In this document: piece after piece, positions 11,773 through 23,675 of the stretch
Position numbering within the stretch: position 1 is the stretch's first letter
Layout of the letters: each line of letters starts with the position of its first letter
From: Cladopsammia gracilis
Lineage: Eukaryota; Cnidaria; Anthozoa; Scleractinia; Dendrophylliidae
Length of the DNA: 64,000 nt
Reading direction: 5' to 3'
NCBI GenBank assembly: GCA_022457155.1
Contig: JAJGOT010000028.1
Location: 2,665,546-2,729,545 of the forward strand
The notes under the pieces: generated by a model
Database searches by the model: none
What the model saw: the letters and a program-made list of their open reading frames with translations, nothing else
What the model was told of the DNA's origin: nothing
Made by a program: the position numbers and the translations under genes

Positions 11773-13230
11773 AAGTGGGGACACTGTCATTTTAAAGGTG
11801 TTGAAAACAATATTTAACAATTAGATTGTGATCGATTGTGAGCTCGAGATTTCTATCGCGTGATAGTTGATTCGGGCTTCGCCCTCATCAACTATCACGG
11901 ATAGAAATCAAGAGCGAATAATCTAATTGTTTTAGTACAAATCTACCAGACGTTCAAAACTTAACAACAAATACTCTTCACAGACACTTCGAAAACGCGA
12001 AGAAGCGGCCGCCAATAGGCTACTCTACTCACTTTCTACAACAGAATAGGTAGCCAATAGGTTGGTTTACATTTAGAAGGCGTAAACATCGGCCTAATGT
12101 GTCTAAAAGACGCTTAAGTAACATTTTTTTTTTATTTTAAAACCTCAAATTTCTTAGTTTGATGCAGGGGCAAATATGCAAAAGCAATAATTTTATTTAA
12201 GGTGTTCACGTCACCATGTTGTTTCTCAATTTCTCAATACTATAACCAACATCTATTTCTGTAAAGATCGATATTTATTTAGAAGAAAACTATTTACACA
12301 TAAAATGTATCAAACTACAAGCATTAATTATTACCTATTTTTAGCAATCCAAAAGATTTATTTGCATCAAATATGAAACCCAAAACTAACGGATTGCTTA
12401 TGGTGTTTAAAATTGCAGTCAATCCTCTCCTTACGGACACCTGTCTATTACAGACACATCACTTGGTCCCGGCAAAATTCGCATAATTATAGTATTTTCT
12501 ATTAAAAACCCTATTTTATAATAGGGATTCTCTGTAATGCAGGCAAAGGACACTACATGTAAATCCCAGCCACAGAGGGCAAAGTCCAATACACTAAATA
12601 ACCTATTCATTACAGATACTACAGTGATGACAGGTTCTAAATGGGTAAAATATAACTTCCAATTTTTAAACTCAATTTATTGTCGCAATGGATTATGTTA
12701 TTTTTGCGATATGTGACCAAAATGTATCAGTTGTCAATTTTTTTTCTCAATTACAGGTAATGTATTTTGTATCAGACATTAACATATCATGAACTGTCAC
12801 ATATTATATTTCCAATACACTCCTTGACCCTTGACCAGTGATTTGGAAGGATTTAATTCTAGTCATGTTCATTAGAATTTATACAAAAAATACCAAAAGA
12901 CTGGTTTGGGCCATGTGAAAGTATACTGGAACATTTATGATGTGGTTGCACTGAGCTGCACTGAACACTTTCACTCCCAAGAGTGCTACAAATCAAAAGA
13001 AAAATCCCAAATTTCATTTTGTATGATATTGAAAAACAAATAGTACCATGCAAAAGTACTGCCGAAGAAATTTCACTTGAATGGTCACACCATAGGATTT
13101 CGTTCAATGACTCAAAAGTTAGAAGTTCACAACATGTCTCCATAATTGACTCTGGGAATGAAAGGGTTAAGATCAAGTTTCTTTAATCAACTGGCTTTGA
13201 CATGACAAGGTCAACTACAGCTGCATCATT
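11773..13230. other. Intergenic DNA between FBXW5 and the Not gene
   Basis: A foldback of about 115 bp sits at 11822-11937 (TCTATCGCGTGATAGTTGAT against ATCAACTATCACGGATAGA). 12420-12600 resembles a decayed pogo-type MITE (CAGTCAATCCTCTCCTTACG). No coding gene is recognised. The overlapping ORFs at 12859-13186 look like chance. Confidence 0.45.
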
Positions 13231-16149
13231 TCACACACTTGTTTCTCTCAAAAATCGTTCCTCAACAAAGGTAACTTCTTCATAACGGTTTTCTACCTCT
13301 GCATTGTCATTAACTGGTAACTTGGACAGCTGTCGAGATCTCCATACTCGGATAGTGTGATCATCACTTGCACTGACCAGAAGCTCTTGATTCACAGGGT
13401 TGAATGCAACACAGTTGACTACCTCACTGTGTCCCTTTAGTGTGGCTAGCTTGGCTCCAAAGTGCCTGTCCCACACATGGGCACAATGATCCTCCGCTCC
13501 ACTGAGGATTCACAAAAAAACAATTTGCAAACTCATTTAATAATTCATCATCATTAAACAAAGAAATTCATAAGTGTGACAATGGTTTGGAAATCTGATC
13601 TTAATAAGCATTGATTTTAGCAATTTTATTTCTAGTTTGTTTTCTCTTTATTTAATGATTTGTTTGAGAAGTTATATCAAACAGTCAAAAGAGTTTTTCA
13701 TTGTGTATCCACACACCTCAGAGTTGGTTAAAAACACTTGGCTGCACCTCTTTTTTTCCAACCCACTTCTCAGTGTTTGGAAATTCTGATGCAATGTCAC
13801 TCTTCCTCGTGTTTGATATATTTATAAAAATCAAAGACTTTGGATCTTCAAAATACATGGAAATGACTAAGGATAAATATATGTTGATTACAAAAAGACA
13901 TTGGAAATTGACGTTGAGGTGGGGATCAGGATCAGAATTGTCGTCACTGAACACTGGAAACTACAACAAGCAGTTGATTGGGATCTTATCGACAGACATG
14001 TCCAAGGCCTTCGATTCACTTCACCCAGCTCTGCTACTGCGTAAACTCAGGGCGTATGGTTTTCATGATGCCTTTATCAATCTAACGCGCAACTATCTTT
14101 GCAATCGCCCCAACAGGGTAAAGTTGGGATCTAACTCAAGTTCTTGGAGAAGAGTTAACCATAGGTGTCCCCAAGTGTCAGCCTTAAGTGTGTTACTGTG
14201 AAACATCTTCCAAAACGATCTATGTTATGAAATCAACCAAAATCTGTCCATGTATGCTGATGACCAACAAATTTATGAAGTAGGCGACAATATCCTAAAG
14301 GTAAACTCCAATCTTAATCTTAAGGCGGAAAATCAAATCTGCTCAAGAGAAATCTCTCAAAGTATCAAACTATGGTTATTGGAAACACACAGAGCAACGA
14401 CAAGATCTGTGTAAATGTTAAGAGATATGACATTGAAACACTGAGCAGCTTGAAGCTGCTTGGTGTTACCATTGATAATAAGCTTAATTTTAGCAAGCAC
14501 ATAATCACAGCATGCAAGAAAGCAAGTCAGAGAACTGGTGTTCTGTTGAGACTGAAAAATCTAGTCCCAACCTCTGCCAAACTAGAGTCAAACTACAGCT
14601 CTTCAAGGGTGCCATACTAGCTCCCATATTTAACATACTGCCACTTAACCTGGCATTTTTGTAGAGCCAGTGATTCTAGGAAACTCGAGAGAGTTCAGGA
14701 AAGGGGCTTACGTGCGGTTTTCAGAGACAAAAATTCAACGTACCAGCAACCGTTGAAGCAGGCAGAATTGCCAACTCTACTTGACAGAAGATTGCAAGAC
14801 ATTGCATTGCTCATGTACAAAGTAAAGCATGGCCTGTACCCGAAAAATGTTCGTGATTTATTTACAGTTAACTGCTCTCCTTATAAATTATGAGGATCTG
14901 ATTTCACTGTACCTAGATTCAATTGTCACCTATGAGAAACATTCACTTACTAGGTATTTAGGTCCGAAACTCTGGAAACTATTGCCAGAAGAACTTAGAA
15001 ACATTTCTTCTCAAACTCATTAATAATTCATGACGAGAACACAAAGGAAATCACTACCGTGAAGGAGGTTTTGAAATCTCTTCTTAATTTGCATAGATTT
15101 TGGCGATTTTATTCCTTCGTTTTCTCTGCATTTAACGATCAGTTTGAGAAGCTATATCAAACACTCGAAACAGTGTTTCATCAGATTTCCAAACACCTTG
15201 AAGTGGGTTTAAAAAAACTCGGCTTTGCCTCGTTTTTCCAACCCACTTCTCGGTGTTTGGAAATCTGATGAAACACTGTTCCTCGTGTTTGATATATTAC
15301 ATCTATTCAAACATTCAAAAAACAAATCCGAAAAGTAAAGCTCAAGCCACTGCTGGCAGACGGTTGCCGGAACTGCTGCCCCCTTTGCAGTGATTAATTA
15401 TTTATTTGTACGAAACTACAGTAGTTAGCGCCGCTGTAAATAGTTTTAAGGAATATCTAGGTTAGTTTTAATTGTGTAATAGAATTTTATTCAGATAGTT
15501 TGTATTTTAAATAGATTTTTAATATCTTTGCTAGCTTTTTCAAGTGTCCCTATTAGTAGAGGGTCTATCCCTCGGCTATCTCTAAGTAGACACGTTAATA
15601 AAGTTATTGTTATTAAGTCAGAAGCACCAAATGTACATAATTATGTAGCTATACACCTTATTCATAAATGACGGCCGATTTATTATTCTTTTGTATTTAT
15701 TTTAATTAGCCTCACTAGCCTCATTTTAGAGTATAGGTTCTTTAGAATTTTGCACATGCTAACAAGGCTAGTGAGGCTAATTATAATAAATACAAAAGAA
15801 TAATAAATCGGTCGCTATTTATGAATAAGGTGTATGCTGGTAATCTAGTGAATCTGGGAATACCTAAAAAAAACAGCAGATTTTACTTCACAGATAAGCC
15901 GCACCCCAAATTTTGAAGCTTAAATTTTGTTAAATTTGAGTAAGAAAATAAGCTCTAAAGGACATGGGCTTAAAATAAGCTCTGGTTCTATTCATCAATT
16001 CATCCAGTATCATGAGCAAATCTACAATTGGTGACAAAAATAGTTTTTATGCCATATTTATCACTTCATCTTTCCATAATCACTACACTCTGCCACATTA
16101 ACCCCCGCCCCCTCATCCAATGTTATAGGATTGTAGCGACAGATCTGAC

Positions 16150-16183
<34 letters not shown>

Positions 16184-16866
16184 CTTTCGCGCATGTCACG
16201 CAAACGTTAAAAGCCCATGAAATATCAACAGGAACGTACCCAACGCAAACTTTTTTCTACTTTATAGAATGGAACGTAAAGAGCGTGTAGTTTCTTGGGA
16301 TAGCTGTGGAACCAGGCCCTCTCGGAAATGTCACGCAATGACGTGACAGTACGAATAGATGGTCGCTTTGAGAACTTCGCAGCCATTTCACTCTCTTGGA
16401 TGCCCGGTGACCCCCATTTTTCTTTCCGTAGATCACTTCCTTTCCTAATTTTCTCCATTTTAACAAAAAACAGAAAAAATCTGTACGTGAGAAGTTACAA
16501 ATATTTCGCCTTTTCTGCTCTCGTGCGACCAAAGTTTTCTTCGAATGTGGACGGGCAAGACTAATATGTTTTCTTTTTCAAGGCCTATCCTTCCTCAAGG
16601 AACGACATCAGATGCAAAAGTTTACGTAATAGACTTAGTTGTGTTGAATTAAGTACGTTTACCTGAACTAAATTTCACTAAAGTAGATTCTTTTATTGCT
16701 AATAGTTGTTAGCTAAGATCGTCTTTACATAACGAAAGCTTTTTAAGACGCATGGTCTTCAATGCGCCTTATCTCGAAAACGAGCACGGTGACCCCCCAC
16801 TTTTTTGGTCATTTTGGCAATAGTTGATCTTCATCTTACTGCATGGCAAGTTTTAAAAAAATCTGT

Positions 16867-16899
<33 letters not shown>

Positions 16900-19800
16900 C
16901 GATAAACAACATTGTCTGGGTGGTGGGGGTTGGGAATAAGGGGAGGGGTGGGGCTGAAATGGGTCTCATCCTGAAGAAAATGGGGCTCAAAATGACCATG
17001 TGTCAACTATAATGTTGCCTATTGTAGCCTGTAAGCAAGCTCTTGGGCTCGCTTCTTATTTAGGTGCAACTTACCTAGCAACCAGCTTGTCCGCAACATT
17101 GAGAAAAATAAAGAAACAACCATCATTAGCAGTGTATGCTTGATGGCCTTTATGAACACCGACAAGTTTGTAAGTGGCCAAGCTGTAAACTCGCAAGGTT
17201 ATATCACTGGAAATTTCTGGAGGAGAAGCAAATGACGATGCAGTTCTCTCATTTGCACTGTGCTGTTGCCATAGGCGACAGTTAACATAGAGATACTGAT
17301 GATCCGGTGACAAGCTCATTCCAATTATGTGCGCATTAGTTTCAATACAATGTTCTTGTTTCGTGCACCAGGATTCATAACCAGTTTCAGTTGCTTCGCT
17401 GCTTTCCATGTAGCTACTGTTTTGGTAACTTTTTTTTTCTAACGACAGTTTCCCTCCACCATGGCTGCTACCTCCATGTTTCAGTTTCAGCCATTTGAAG
17501 ACAATCTGATGAGGGACATAAGTCACAGTACCATGTGTAAATATCAAGCAAACCTGAACATCCCTTTCTGATGTTGCAGAAGAATCTGTGGGTGATAAAG
17601 CAGCGCTTGGCCTGGCTACAAGAACAGTTCTCACAGAGCTTGAATTGCGGTTAACAACTCGAGCCAGTTTTGCTTGATTTTCGCTCAATTCATCAACACA
17701 GTTTGCCCACAGTTCAGAAATGGAAGACCCATCATTATCAAATTCCATAAATTCAAATGTCCCTGATATATAGCATCTCTCAGTCAGCCAAGCTCCAAAC
17801 ACATCATATGGTTCACTGTTGATGTAATGAACCACGCCAACCACTGATGATCCCTGGAGCTCACAAATGAAAATTTCACCTATAAAAACAAACAAACAAA
17901 CCATTGTAAGAGGGTGGCAAAGGGGGGTACCGATCACGCATCACGCCGAATTTTTAAGTGAAATCACGCATCACGGAGAAAATTTTTAACCAATCACGCG
18001 TCACGTAAATAAGGAGTAATCTGGCATTAAAATGGTAACAAATCAACGTAGAGTCGGCGTAGGCCTACCTATTGAATGCATTGATATTGTATTCAATGTT
18101 TTTTTTTGGAAGGATTGCATGTTAATTCTTGAATCTTAAATTAAATAAAGGGCGTTGACGGGCCTAGCACAAATCCTACTAGCGCGTGGTGCACTGGACA
18201 CTCTCCGCATTCTGAACTGTAGGGAAAAGAAAGAAGTCAACGCGATTTGCACAATTCTCAACACGCAGAAATGAGTTACACTTCACCTGAATTAATTAAC
18301 GCGTCTTTGTGCGCCTCCCATGCAATCAAAGCACAAAGTCTCAATCGCGTTTTAGGTGAACTTTATTATTTTATTTGACCATGTTGCAATGTTTCAATCA
18401 AGATGAAACTTCGAGACAATGTTGTTAACATTATAAAGAAACGACCATAAAAGTTTAAAAAAGATCTATCTCGCAGTTTTTTAAATATGTAGAAAAGCGC
18501 TAAAACTACAATATCAAGGACTCATTCAAAATCTATGGTTTCCTATAGAAAATCGAATCTCCAAAACCAAAACGAGAAACGCTTTCAAACTTTCATAGTT
18601 TCATCGCATACACTAAACACACATTTTGGCGTAAATTTGAGATTGAGAAATTAAACTTTTATAAGCTTATAATTGACGAACTTTTTTATGTGCTCATACA
18701 CATGCAAAATCAAAAGTTCGAAATGTTTTTCTGATTTACTCAAAATCGGCTTGACAAAAGTTTCTAATTTTTAGATATTTTGTTTGCCATGTGTCATAGT
18801 TTATCGTAATAGTTTTGATTTTTCTAGATGCCATCGCAATCGCTCGGAATTTAGACTCAAGTGATTTCAATGTTTCTCGTTTATCTCCGCAATTTTAAAT
18901 ACGATTTACAAAATTGTTACACTGTTATAAACTTCAAACTATGTACAGTATTTTGTGTAAGTTTCATACTAATTCAATAAAGGAAAGTTCAGGTTAAACG
19001 GCCGCTCAAAATGTACGTTCGGTGCGGCTACACGGAAACTGGAGGGAAACACCTTAAGCAGTACTTAGAGACGGCAGGACATGTACAAAACAATAAACGA
19101 AAAAGCTTCAAATAGTTTGCCATTAATGTTTCCAAGTCCCTTGGTAACTTTTTAATATTGCTTTTTCATTTATTCATTTTTTTTTAATTGCTGGCTGGGA
19201 AACAGATATTTTTTTTATCCAGCTGGCTGGGAATTTCCCTGTTATGCTGGGAAAAAGGAACAGATATATTTTTCCCAGCAACGTAGAAGAACACCTGGAA
19301 ATGCTTTTATATCATTTATTTTAATTTATTTGAGTAAAATAATTCATTTTACCAAAGATTGTTCGTTGGGTGCCCCTGTGTATCTGAGACCTTCCGTTTA
19401 ATTTCTTATCATGACTCTGGGAGCACACAAGGATGAGATTCAACAGGTTTATTATTGGCATTCTCGAGTTCTGACATCATGTTTTTCATCACTGAGCGCG
19501 AATTGTTTTTGTATGAGCTGGACTCTCTCTTGTACATTAGTTTCGCTTGGCTTAGTAGCCTACTCGCTCTTGTTCTTTCTTAACTGTCTTTGATTTGAAT
19601 CAATGTTACGATAGTGGAATTGATTAGCGCTCCTAGTAATTTCTGTTCTGCCTGACATGTTGCCTGCTTTCTTATGGTTCCGATTTCCTTATTGAATTCT
19701 TCGTCGGGTCTGATAAGTGCGCTTTTACGTTGTAGCGTAAAGTCTTAAGACAAGTCTCGTATACCCGGTGAGCTTCGAGTTTTCTGATTGCGTTTTCTGA

Positions 19801-21343
19801 TTTCTCCATTCTGTCCTCGCCGTGGCAGAAACGCCCGGATTCTCTTGACCCACCACGAAGATCCGAGGTCAAGAAAATACCGGACAGACCTTCAATTAGA
19901 CAATTTACGTTGAGTCTTTGGAATGTAAGCTTTCTAGTTTTTCAAAGAATGTCGAAAGCATTCACGTATCACGGAAAAATGAAAGGTAAATCACGCATCA
20001 CGCACTTCAAAAATAGCAAATCATGCATCACGCTGCGCTATCTGATCACGCATCACGCCGTTAATTTGGGTACAATCACGCATCACGCGGCTAATTTTGG
20101 GGCAATCACGCGTCACGTAAAAACCACTTTGCCACCCTCTTGTAACAGGTATCACAAACAGGTTGCATACTAGATCTAACAAAAGCCTTAGCCACCCTTT
20201 TAGATAATGCATAACCTACATAATTGAAGGGCCCCCGACAAGAACGTCCTAAGTATGTTTTTGGTAACTTTGACTAAAATTGTATGTTTTAGGCCTTTAA
20301 AAGCACAGTTTTGTCAAATTAATGATTTATTATTGTTAAGGTACCTAAAACAGATCCAAAATGGGGAAGAAAATCCACATCTTTGATAATATTGTTTTGG
20401 GCCCCTATGACAGTCCCACCCTATGGCCCCCAGGGCACCCTATGTATCTTTTAAAAAAAATGTATTCTGTTCGAAGACAGAAGATTTGTTGACCTGGTTT
20501 AATCCTTTCAGTCATATTTGCATGATCCAGTCATAATTTTGGCAAGTGAGTCCCTTTTGAGGCTAAGTCCCATGCCATTGACCTTTAGCGAATTCAATCC
20601 CTTTTATGGTTAACTGTTTATAAATGGATTGCATCATTGCTACAGCTTTTACTGTTACAACTTCAATATTTGTTATACTTAATAAAAATATTTTATTGTT
20701 ACTAGCTTTTGATTATGGCAAAGTGTCCATGTGCATTATTAGCCACACAGTAGACACAAAAACTCTTCAATCCATTTGAAAACCACTCACCCCTAAAACT
20801 TAAATCGCGCATCTTGTTAACCCCCGATACAAGAAGCAGAGTGTCACATTCATTGAATTCGCAAAACTGAACGTACTCCCAATTGTGCTCTTCAAAGTTT
20901 ATCTTTTCCACCATTCTAACACGAGAACAATAAACACGCCAGAGAATTACACTGCAATCTTTTGAACTTGAAGCCAAAAGTTGGCCATCGTGCGAAAAAG
21001 CCACGTGAAGAACTTCATCAGTGTGTTCTTTGAGTACCTGGCCTTCAACCAACGGTGTATTTTGGTGGATCCTTTGGAATTCTCCAAACCAGGAAGAAGA
21101 CTTCATCGGAAGTTCAATGTTGTCTCGTATTCCCTTAAACAACGTCTGTTGAAGCAAGCGTTTCCAAAGCATTTCGTCTTTGGAAAGGCGAAGCCAGTTT
21201 CGGCATACTTCACCAGCAAGTAAAACTTCATTTGGAGAAAGAAGGCAAAAAATATGCAACAGTAGGCTGTCTGGAAGATTCGTCCAAATGTCGCTGAATG
21301 TACATCCCGCCAAAAACTGCGGTTTAGTTCCTGTTAGAGACAT
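13231..21343 (-). CDS. FBXW5: F-box/WD repeat protein 5, 3 exons, 542 aa
   Basis: Coding exons: 20791-21343, 17075-17879 and 13231-13501. The phases join without any shift (184 codons plus 1 nt; 268 plus 2; 90 including stop). Donors are GTGAGT and GTAAGT; acceptors are TTTATAG and CCTCAG. The F-box lies at about residues 20-65 (LPDSLLLHIFCLLSPNEVL, then EVCRNW). A WD repeat follows at about 103-139 (HTDEVLHVAFSHDGQLLASS, SKDCSVILW). The middle contains PYDVFGAWLTE and HIIGMSLSPDHQYLYVN. The C-terminal WD repeats contain GAEDHCAHVWDRHFG and SASDDHTIRVW. These blocks follow vertebrate FBXW5 along its whole length (566 aa in human). The family serves as a substrate receptor for CRL4/SCF ubiquitin ligases. 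Both introns are expanded by transposons. Identification is strong; the cnidarian function is inferred. Confidence 0.95.
13525..15300. repeat. Pair of about 300-bp direct repeats flanking a LINE relic in FBXW5 intron 2
   Basis: 13525-13840 and 15015-15300 share the same order of blocks: CTCATTAATAATTCAT, GGAAATCTGATCTTAAT-type, GCGATTTTATT-type, TTGAGAAGCTATATCAAAC, CCAACCCACTTCTCGGTGTT and TCCTCGTGTTTGATAT. Each copy contains a foldback: at 15156-15298, AAACAGTGTTTCATCAGATT reads back as its inverse. The arrangement could be two insertions of one MITE or a LTR-like pair; the interior is a LINE, so two MITE copies is simpler. Confidence 0.6.
13945..15045 (+). mobile_element. Degenerate LINE reverse transcriptase, antisense in FBXW5 intron 2
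   Basis: Frame-shifted pieces in order: LSTDMSKAFDSLHPALLLRKL (RT palm), SMYADDQQIYE (14250s, the YADD catalytic motif), SLKLLGVTIDNKLNFSKHI (14430-14510), then LERVQERGLRAVFRDKNSTY (14685-14745) and LPTLLDRRLQDIALLMYKVK. Multiple stops and shifts make it inactive. It lies on the strand opposite to FBXW5. Confidence 0.82.
15651..15835. mobile_element. Fully palindromic foldback MITE in FBXW5 intron 2
   Basis: ATACACCTTATTCATAAAT... is mirrored by ...ATTTATGAATAAGGTGTAT. The arms are about 75 bp each, including CCTCACTAGCCT against AGGCTAGTGAGG, with a loop of about 35 bp. RNA from either strand would form a long hairpin. No protein is encoded. Confidence 0.8.
16154..16895. mobile_element. 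TTAA-type non-autonomous transposon, 742 bp
   Basis: The ends GGACGTTCGCGCCCA and TGGGCGCGAACGTCC are flanked by TTAA at 16150-16153 and 16896-16899. The size and target match the element at 1022-1740, but the TIR sequence differs. No transposase ORF. It lies in FBXW5 intron 2. Confidence 0.78.
17910..20139. mobile_element. 2.2-kb TIR element with ATCACGCATCACG subterminal repeats, in FBXW5 intron 1
   Basis: The ends GAGGGTGGCAAAG and CTTTGCCACCCTC are bordered by a perfect 6-bp repeat TTGTAA (17904-17909 and 20140-20145). Many copies of (A)TCACGCATCACG, some with CGCGTCACG, lie within 110 bp of the left end and 180 bp of the right end; these are candidate transposase binding sites. The interior has no recognisable protein. 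The left end is 31 bp from the FBXW5 exon 2 boundary. I do not assign a superfamily. Confidence 0.8.
20146..20700. other. Remainder of FBXW5 intron 1
   Basis: Part of the intron between exon 1 (ends 20791) and the TIR element. I see no further structure. Confidence 0.5.
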
Positions 21344-21560
21344 TTCTAGGATGTGGCCTTCACTAAGATAGTCCTTCCTTGATTTAAATAATGCTATTTC
21401 GATTGCACAAAGGAAAACAAATTCTTAGCGTTTTCGATCAATTACCACTTCACGATCCGCCATTTTTGTTCCAGACTCTTTTCGGACTTTGCATGCAGAG
21501 AAGAGCCTGAGAACAAGTAAACTGTCAAAATCTACACTCACCCACCCCACCCTTGAGCCT
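21344..21560 (-). promoter_or_regulatory. Probable FBXW5 promoter / 5' UTR
   Basis: Directly upstream of the FBXW5 ATG. On the coding strand AAAAATGGCGG (21457-21467) matches the YY1-type element common in TATA-less housekeeping promoters, about 115 bp from the start codon. A diverged copy of 21453-21545 is found at 46237-46351 and 47655-47680. Confidence 0.35.
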
Positions 21561-22393
21561 CGCACCCTTCACCTCGCCGAACTTCAAAGCTAAACATGCT
21601 ATGTCGCCAGGCCTTCGCCAGGTCAGGGGGGGTTGCAGAACACTCCACACGGCCTGATCGACATTTCGTGTTTGAATCCTCCAACAAAATATTACTTCAC
21701 AGACCTCTTCACATTCGGTTAGAAAATTACGACAGAGCCAAACTCGCCGCCTCGGAAATCAGGCTGTTTTTTCGTATTTTATGAACCTACAGTTGCATGG
21801 CATTTCATACTACGGCAATACAGGAACATAATAACCACGCGAGCGAAGTGAACTTCTTAAAATATTTAAAGGTTGGTGTTCCATGTTTAAATACTTATAC
21901 ATGAAACTTACTTTTTTCCTGACAGCAGTTCAAGACACACTGAGAGCTTCGGAGTTCAGGTCGAGTGGTAAATTACCATAATTATTATGTTCTCGTACAA
22001 GACGATGGAAACTATGACCACCTGATGATTTTACTCAATCAGAAACGACAATTCCGAACGTGACTAGATTTATAAGAGTGTGAAATGTCCACCATTACAT
22101 GTAAGTTATGTCACTTCGCTACCATCAAAACAAAATTTTGCTTTTGCAATTTTGTTTACTCATGGTATAAAATTCCATGCCATTGTCGGTTAAAAAGTAA
22201 TCTTCGAACTTCTCTCGGAGACGAGTGGCATTTTGTAACCGGATGCAACGTAATATTTTGTCGGAGACCTGCACGGAAACTCGATGAGTGTTCTGCCCCC
22301 CCTGTTTTACTACCGTAGGATTGCTGTCACTGCAACGGAAATGAACTGGGGTACACATTTCACAGATAGCAAGTTAATTGTACGCTGGACACT
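21561..22393. other. Intergenic, no gene recognised
   Basis: Short ORFs here (21596-21784, 22085-22358) lack any conserved features. The stretch is the space between FBXW5 and the small plus-strand ORF and may carry that ORF's promoter. Confidence 0.4.
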
Positions 22394-22435
22394 TTGGTGA
22401 AGAACTATCATTCTACATTTACTGTGCGACGAATT

Positions 22436-22639
22436 ATGGTTTTCCCCAAAGGTGTTTTGTTGACTGCAGTGATCGGTGGAATAATCGGTGGTGTTATCGC
22501 AATTCTATGTATAAAAATTCTGGACACAGGGGCACGACGCGAAAAAGAGGAGAACGATAAAAGACCAGAAGAGGCGATCAAGTTTGGTGTTGAAGAATCC
22601 GCAATACTGGCACGGGAACACGACGAACGTGAACCTTAA
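22436..22639 (+). CDS. Small single-pass membrane protein, unknown function (67 aa)
   Basis: An open frame runs from 22394; the ATG at 22436 (MVFPKGVLL) is preferred because the membrane segment follows it directly. Residues 6-27 (VLLTAVIGGIIGGVIAILCI) form one glycine-rich hydrophobic helix. The tail of about 40 residues is strongly charged (ARREKEENDKRPEE, AREHDERE). The stop overlaps AATAAA at 22638, which would be an unusually close poly(A) signal. It could be a small organelle or ER membrane protein, but I recognise no family. The region is surrounded by repeats, so a chance ORF remains possible. Confidence 0.45.
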   Translation: MVFPKGVLLTAVIGGIIGGVIAILCIKILDTGARREKEENDKRPEEAIKFGVEESAILAREHDEREP

Positions 22640-22734
22640 TAAAGAACGTGAGTGTGTATTATTATTTTTTTATTCCTGAGTAGCAGAGAATCATCTCCGT
22701 TAAATCCTGTATTGCTCCTGTTCGGTTCTCTGGT

Positions 22735-23115
22735 CCCCTTTCACCAATTCAGCGCAAGGCAACCAAGTTCGTTCTAAAATCCAATGAACCATATGATGTC
22801 GTTTAAGTAAGCTCAAGCTGTTAACCCTCGAACAGAGGCGTTCCTATTCGATTTCACTTTTTTGTGTAAGGTCCTCAATGGTCATATGGATGTTGATTTT
22901 TCTCAACTTTTGGATTTTTACTGCCATGAGGAGCGCTACTCACTTCGACAATAGATCATTAAAAAGATATATTCCAGGACAAATGTACTTAAAAATAGTT
23001 ACTTTCATAGGATAGTGGACAGATGGAACACTCTGCCTTCCGAGGTCCGCTGGGCATCTAGTGTGTACATTTTTAAATTTGAAGTGATAAACTTTTTAAT
23101 GAAGATGTAAATATG
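22735..23115 (+). mobile_element. LINE C-terminal remnant
   Basis: Shifted frames give IQRKATKFVLKSNEPYDV-type sequence, then VLNGHMDVDFSQLLDFYCHE, then RIVDRWNTLPSEVRWASS. This is the C-terminal tail of a CR1/L2-like ORF with frameshifts and an in-frame stop. It ends in A/T-rich DNA. Confidence 0.65.
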
Positions 23116-23243
23116 ACTTTAATAGTTATTTGTTTGTGGTAATATATTATTTTATTATTATCAATTTATTTAGTAAGAGGTGATATGTTTTTTTTTATGG
23201 GGTTGCTGCATCTCTTTTGCAAATCATCCTTATGGCCTTACTC

Positions 23244-23244
<1 letters not shown>

Positions 23245-23297
<53 letters not shown>
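23245..23297. repeat. (ATT)n microsatellite
   Basis: About 17 uninterrupted ATT units, directly next to a MITE end. It explains the poly-Ile ORF on the minus strand. Confidence 0.95.
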
Positions 23298-23298
<1 letters not shown>

Positions 23299-23577
23299 GA
23301 GCCATTTTCAATTGAGTGTGAAAAGTAATCACACAATTGGTTTGGTTTTTCATTGCTACTCGTTGTGATTGGCTAAAAAAATCTCGCGCCACTTTCTCGA
23401 CCAATCAGAAGTAAAACCAAAACCAATCGTGACTTGCTCGCACGTGTTTTCCCATGCTTGGCGCCGCCGACATGTAATTGCTTCGAGCTCTGATTGGTTC
23501 ATTGGATTGTTTATGACTGTTGTGATTGGTCAGAGTAATTACTACTTGGTTTTGGTTTTGCACACTCAATTGAAACA
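23299..23577. mobile_element. GAGCAGTTTTCAATTGAG-family MITE, copy 1
   Basis: The ends GAGCCATTTTCAATTGAGTG and CACACTCAATTGAAA match four other copies in this window (33725-34007, 57362-57647, 60101-60387 and the decayed 63505-63745). The interior has repeated ATTGG/CCAAT boxes (for example GATTGGTC, CCAATCAGA). Non-coding. Confidence 0.8.
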
Positions 23578-23675
23578 CAGGTTTTCTCATGCGAGGCACT
23601 CAAAGGAGCAGACAACTTTTGGGGGTTATAAAAATTACTCTTTAGGTCAAATTTGGGTAAAAAAACTTGCCTTAA

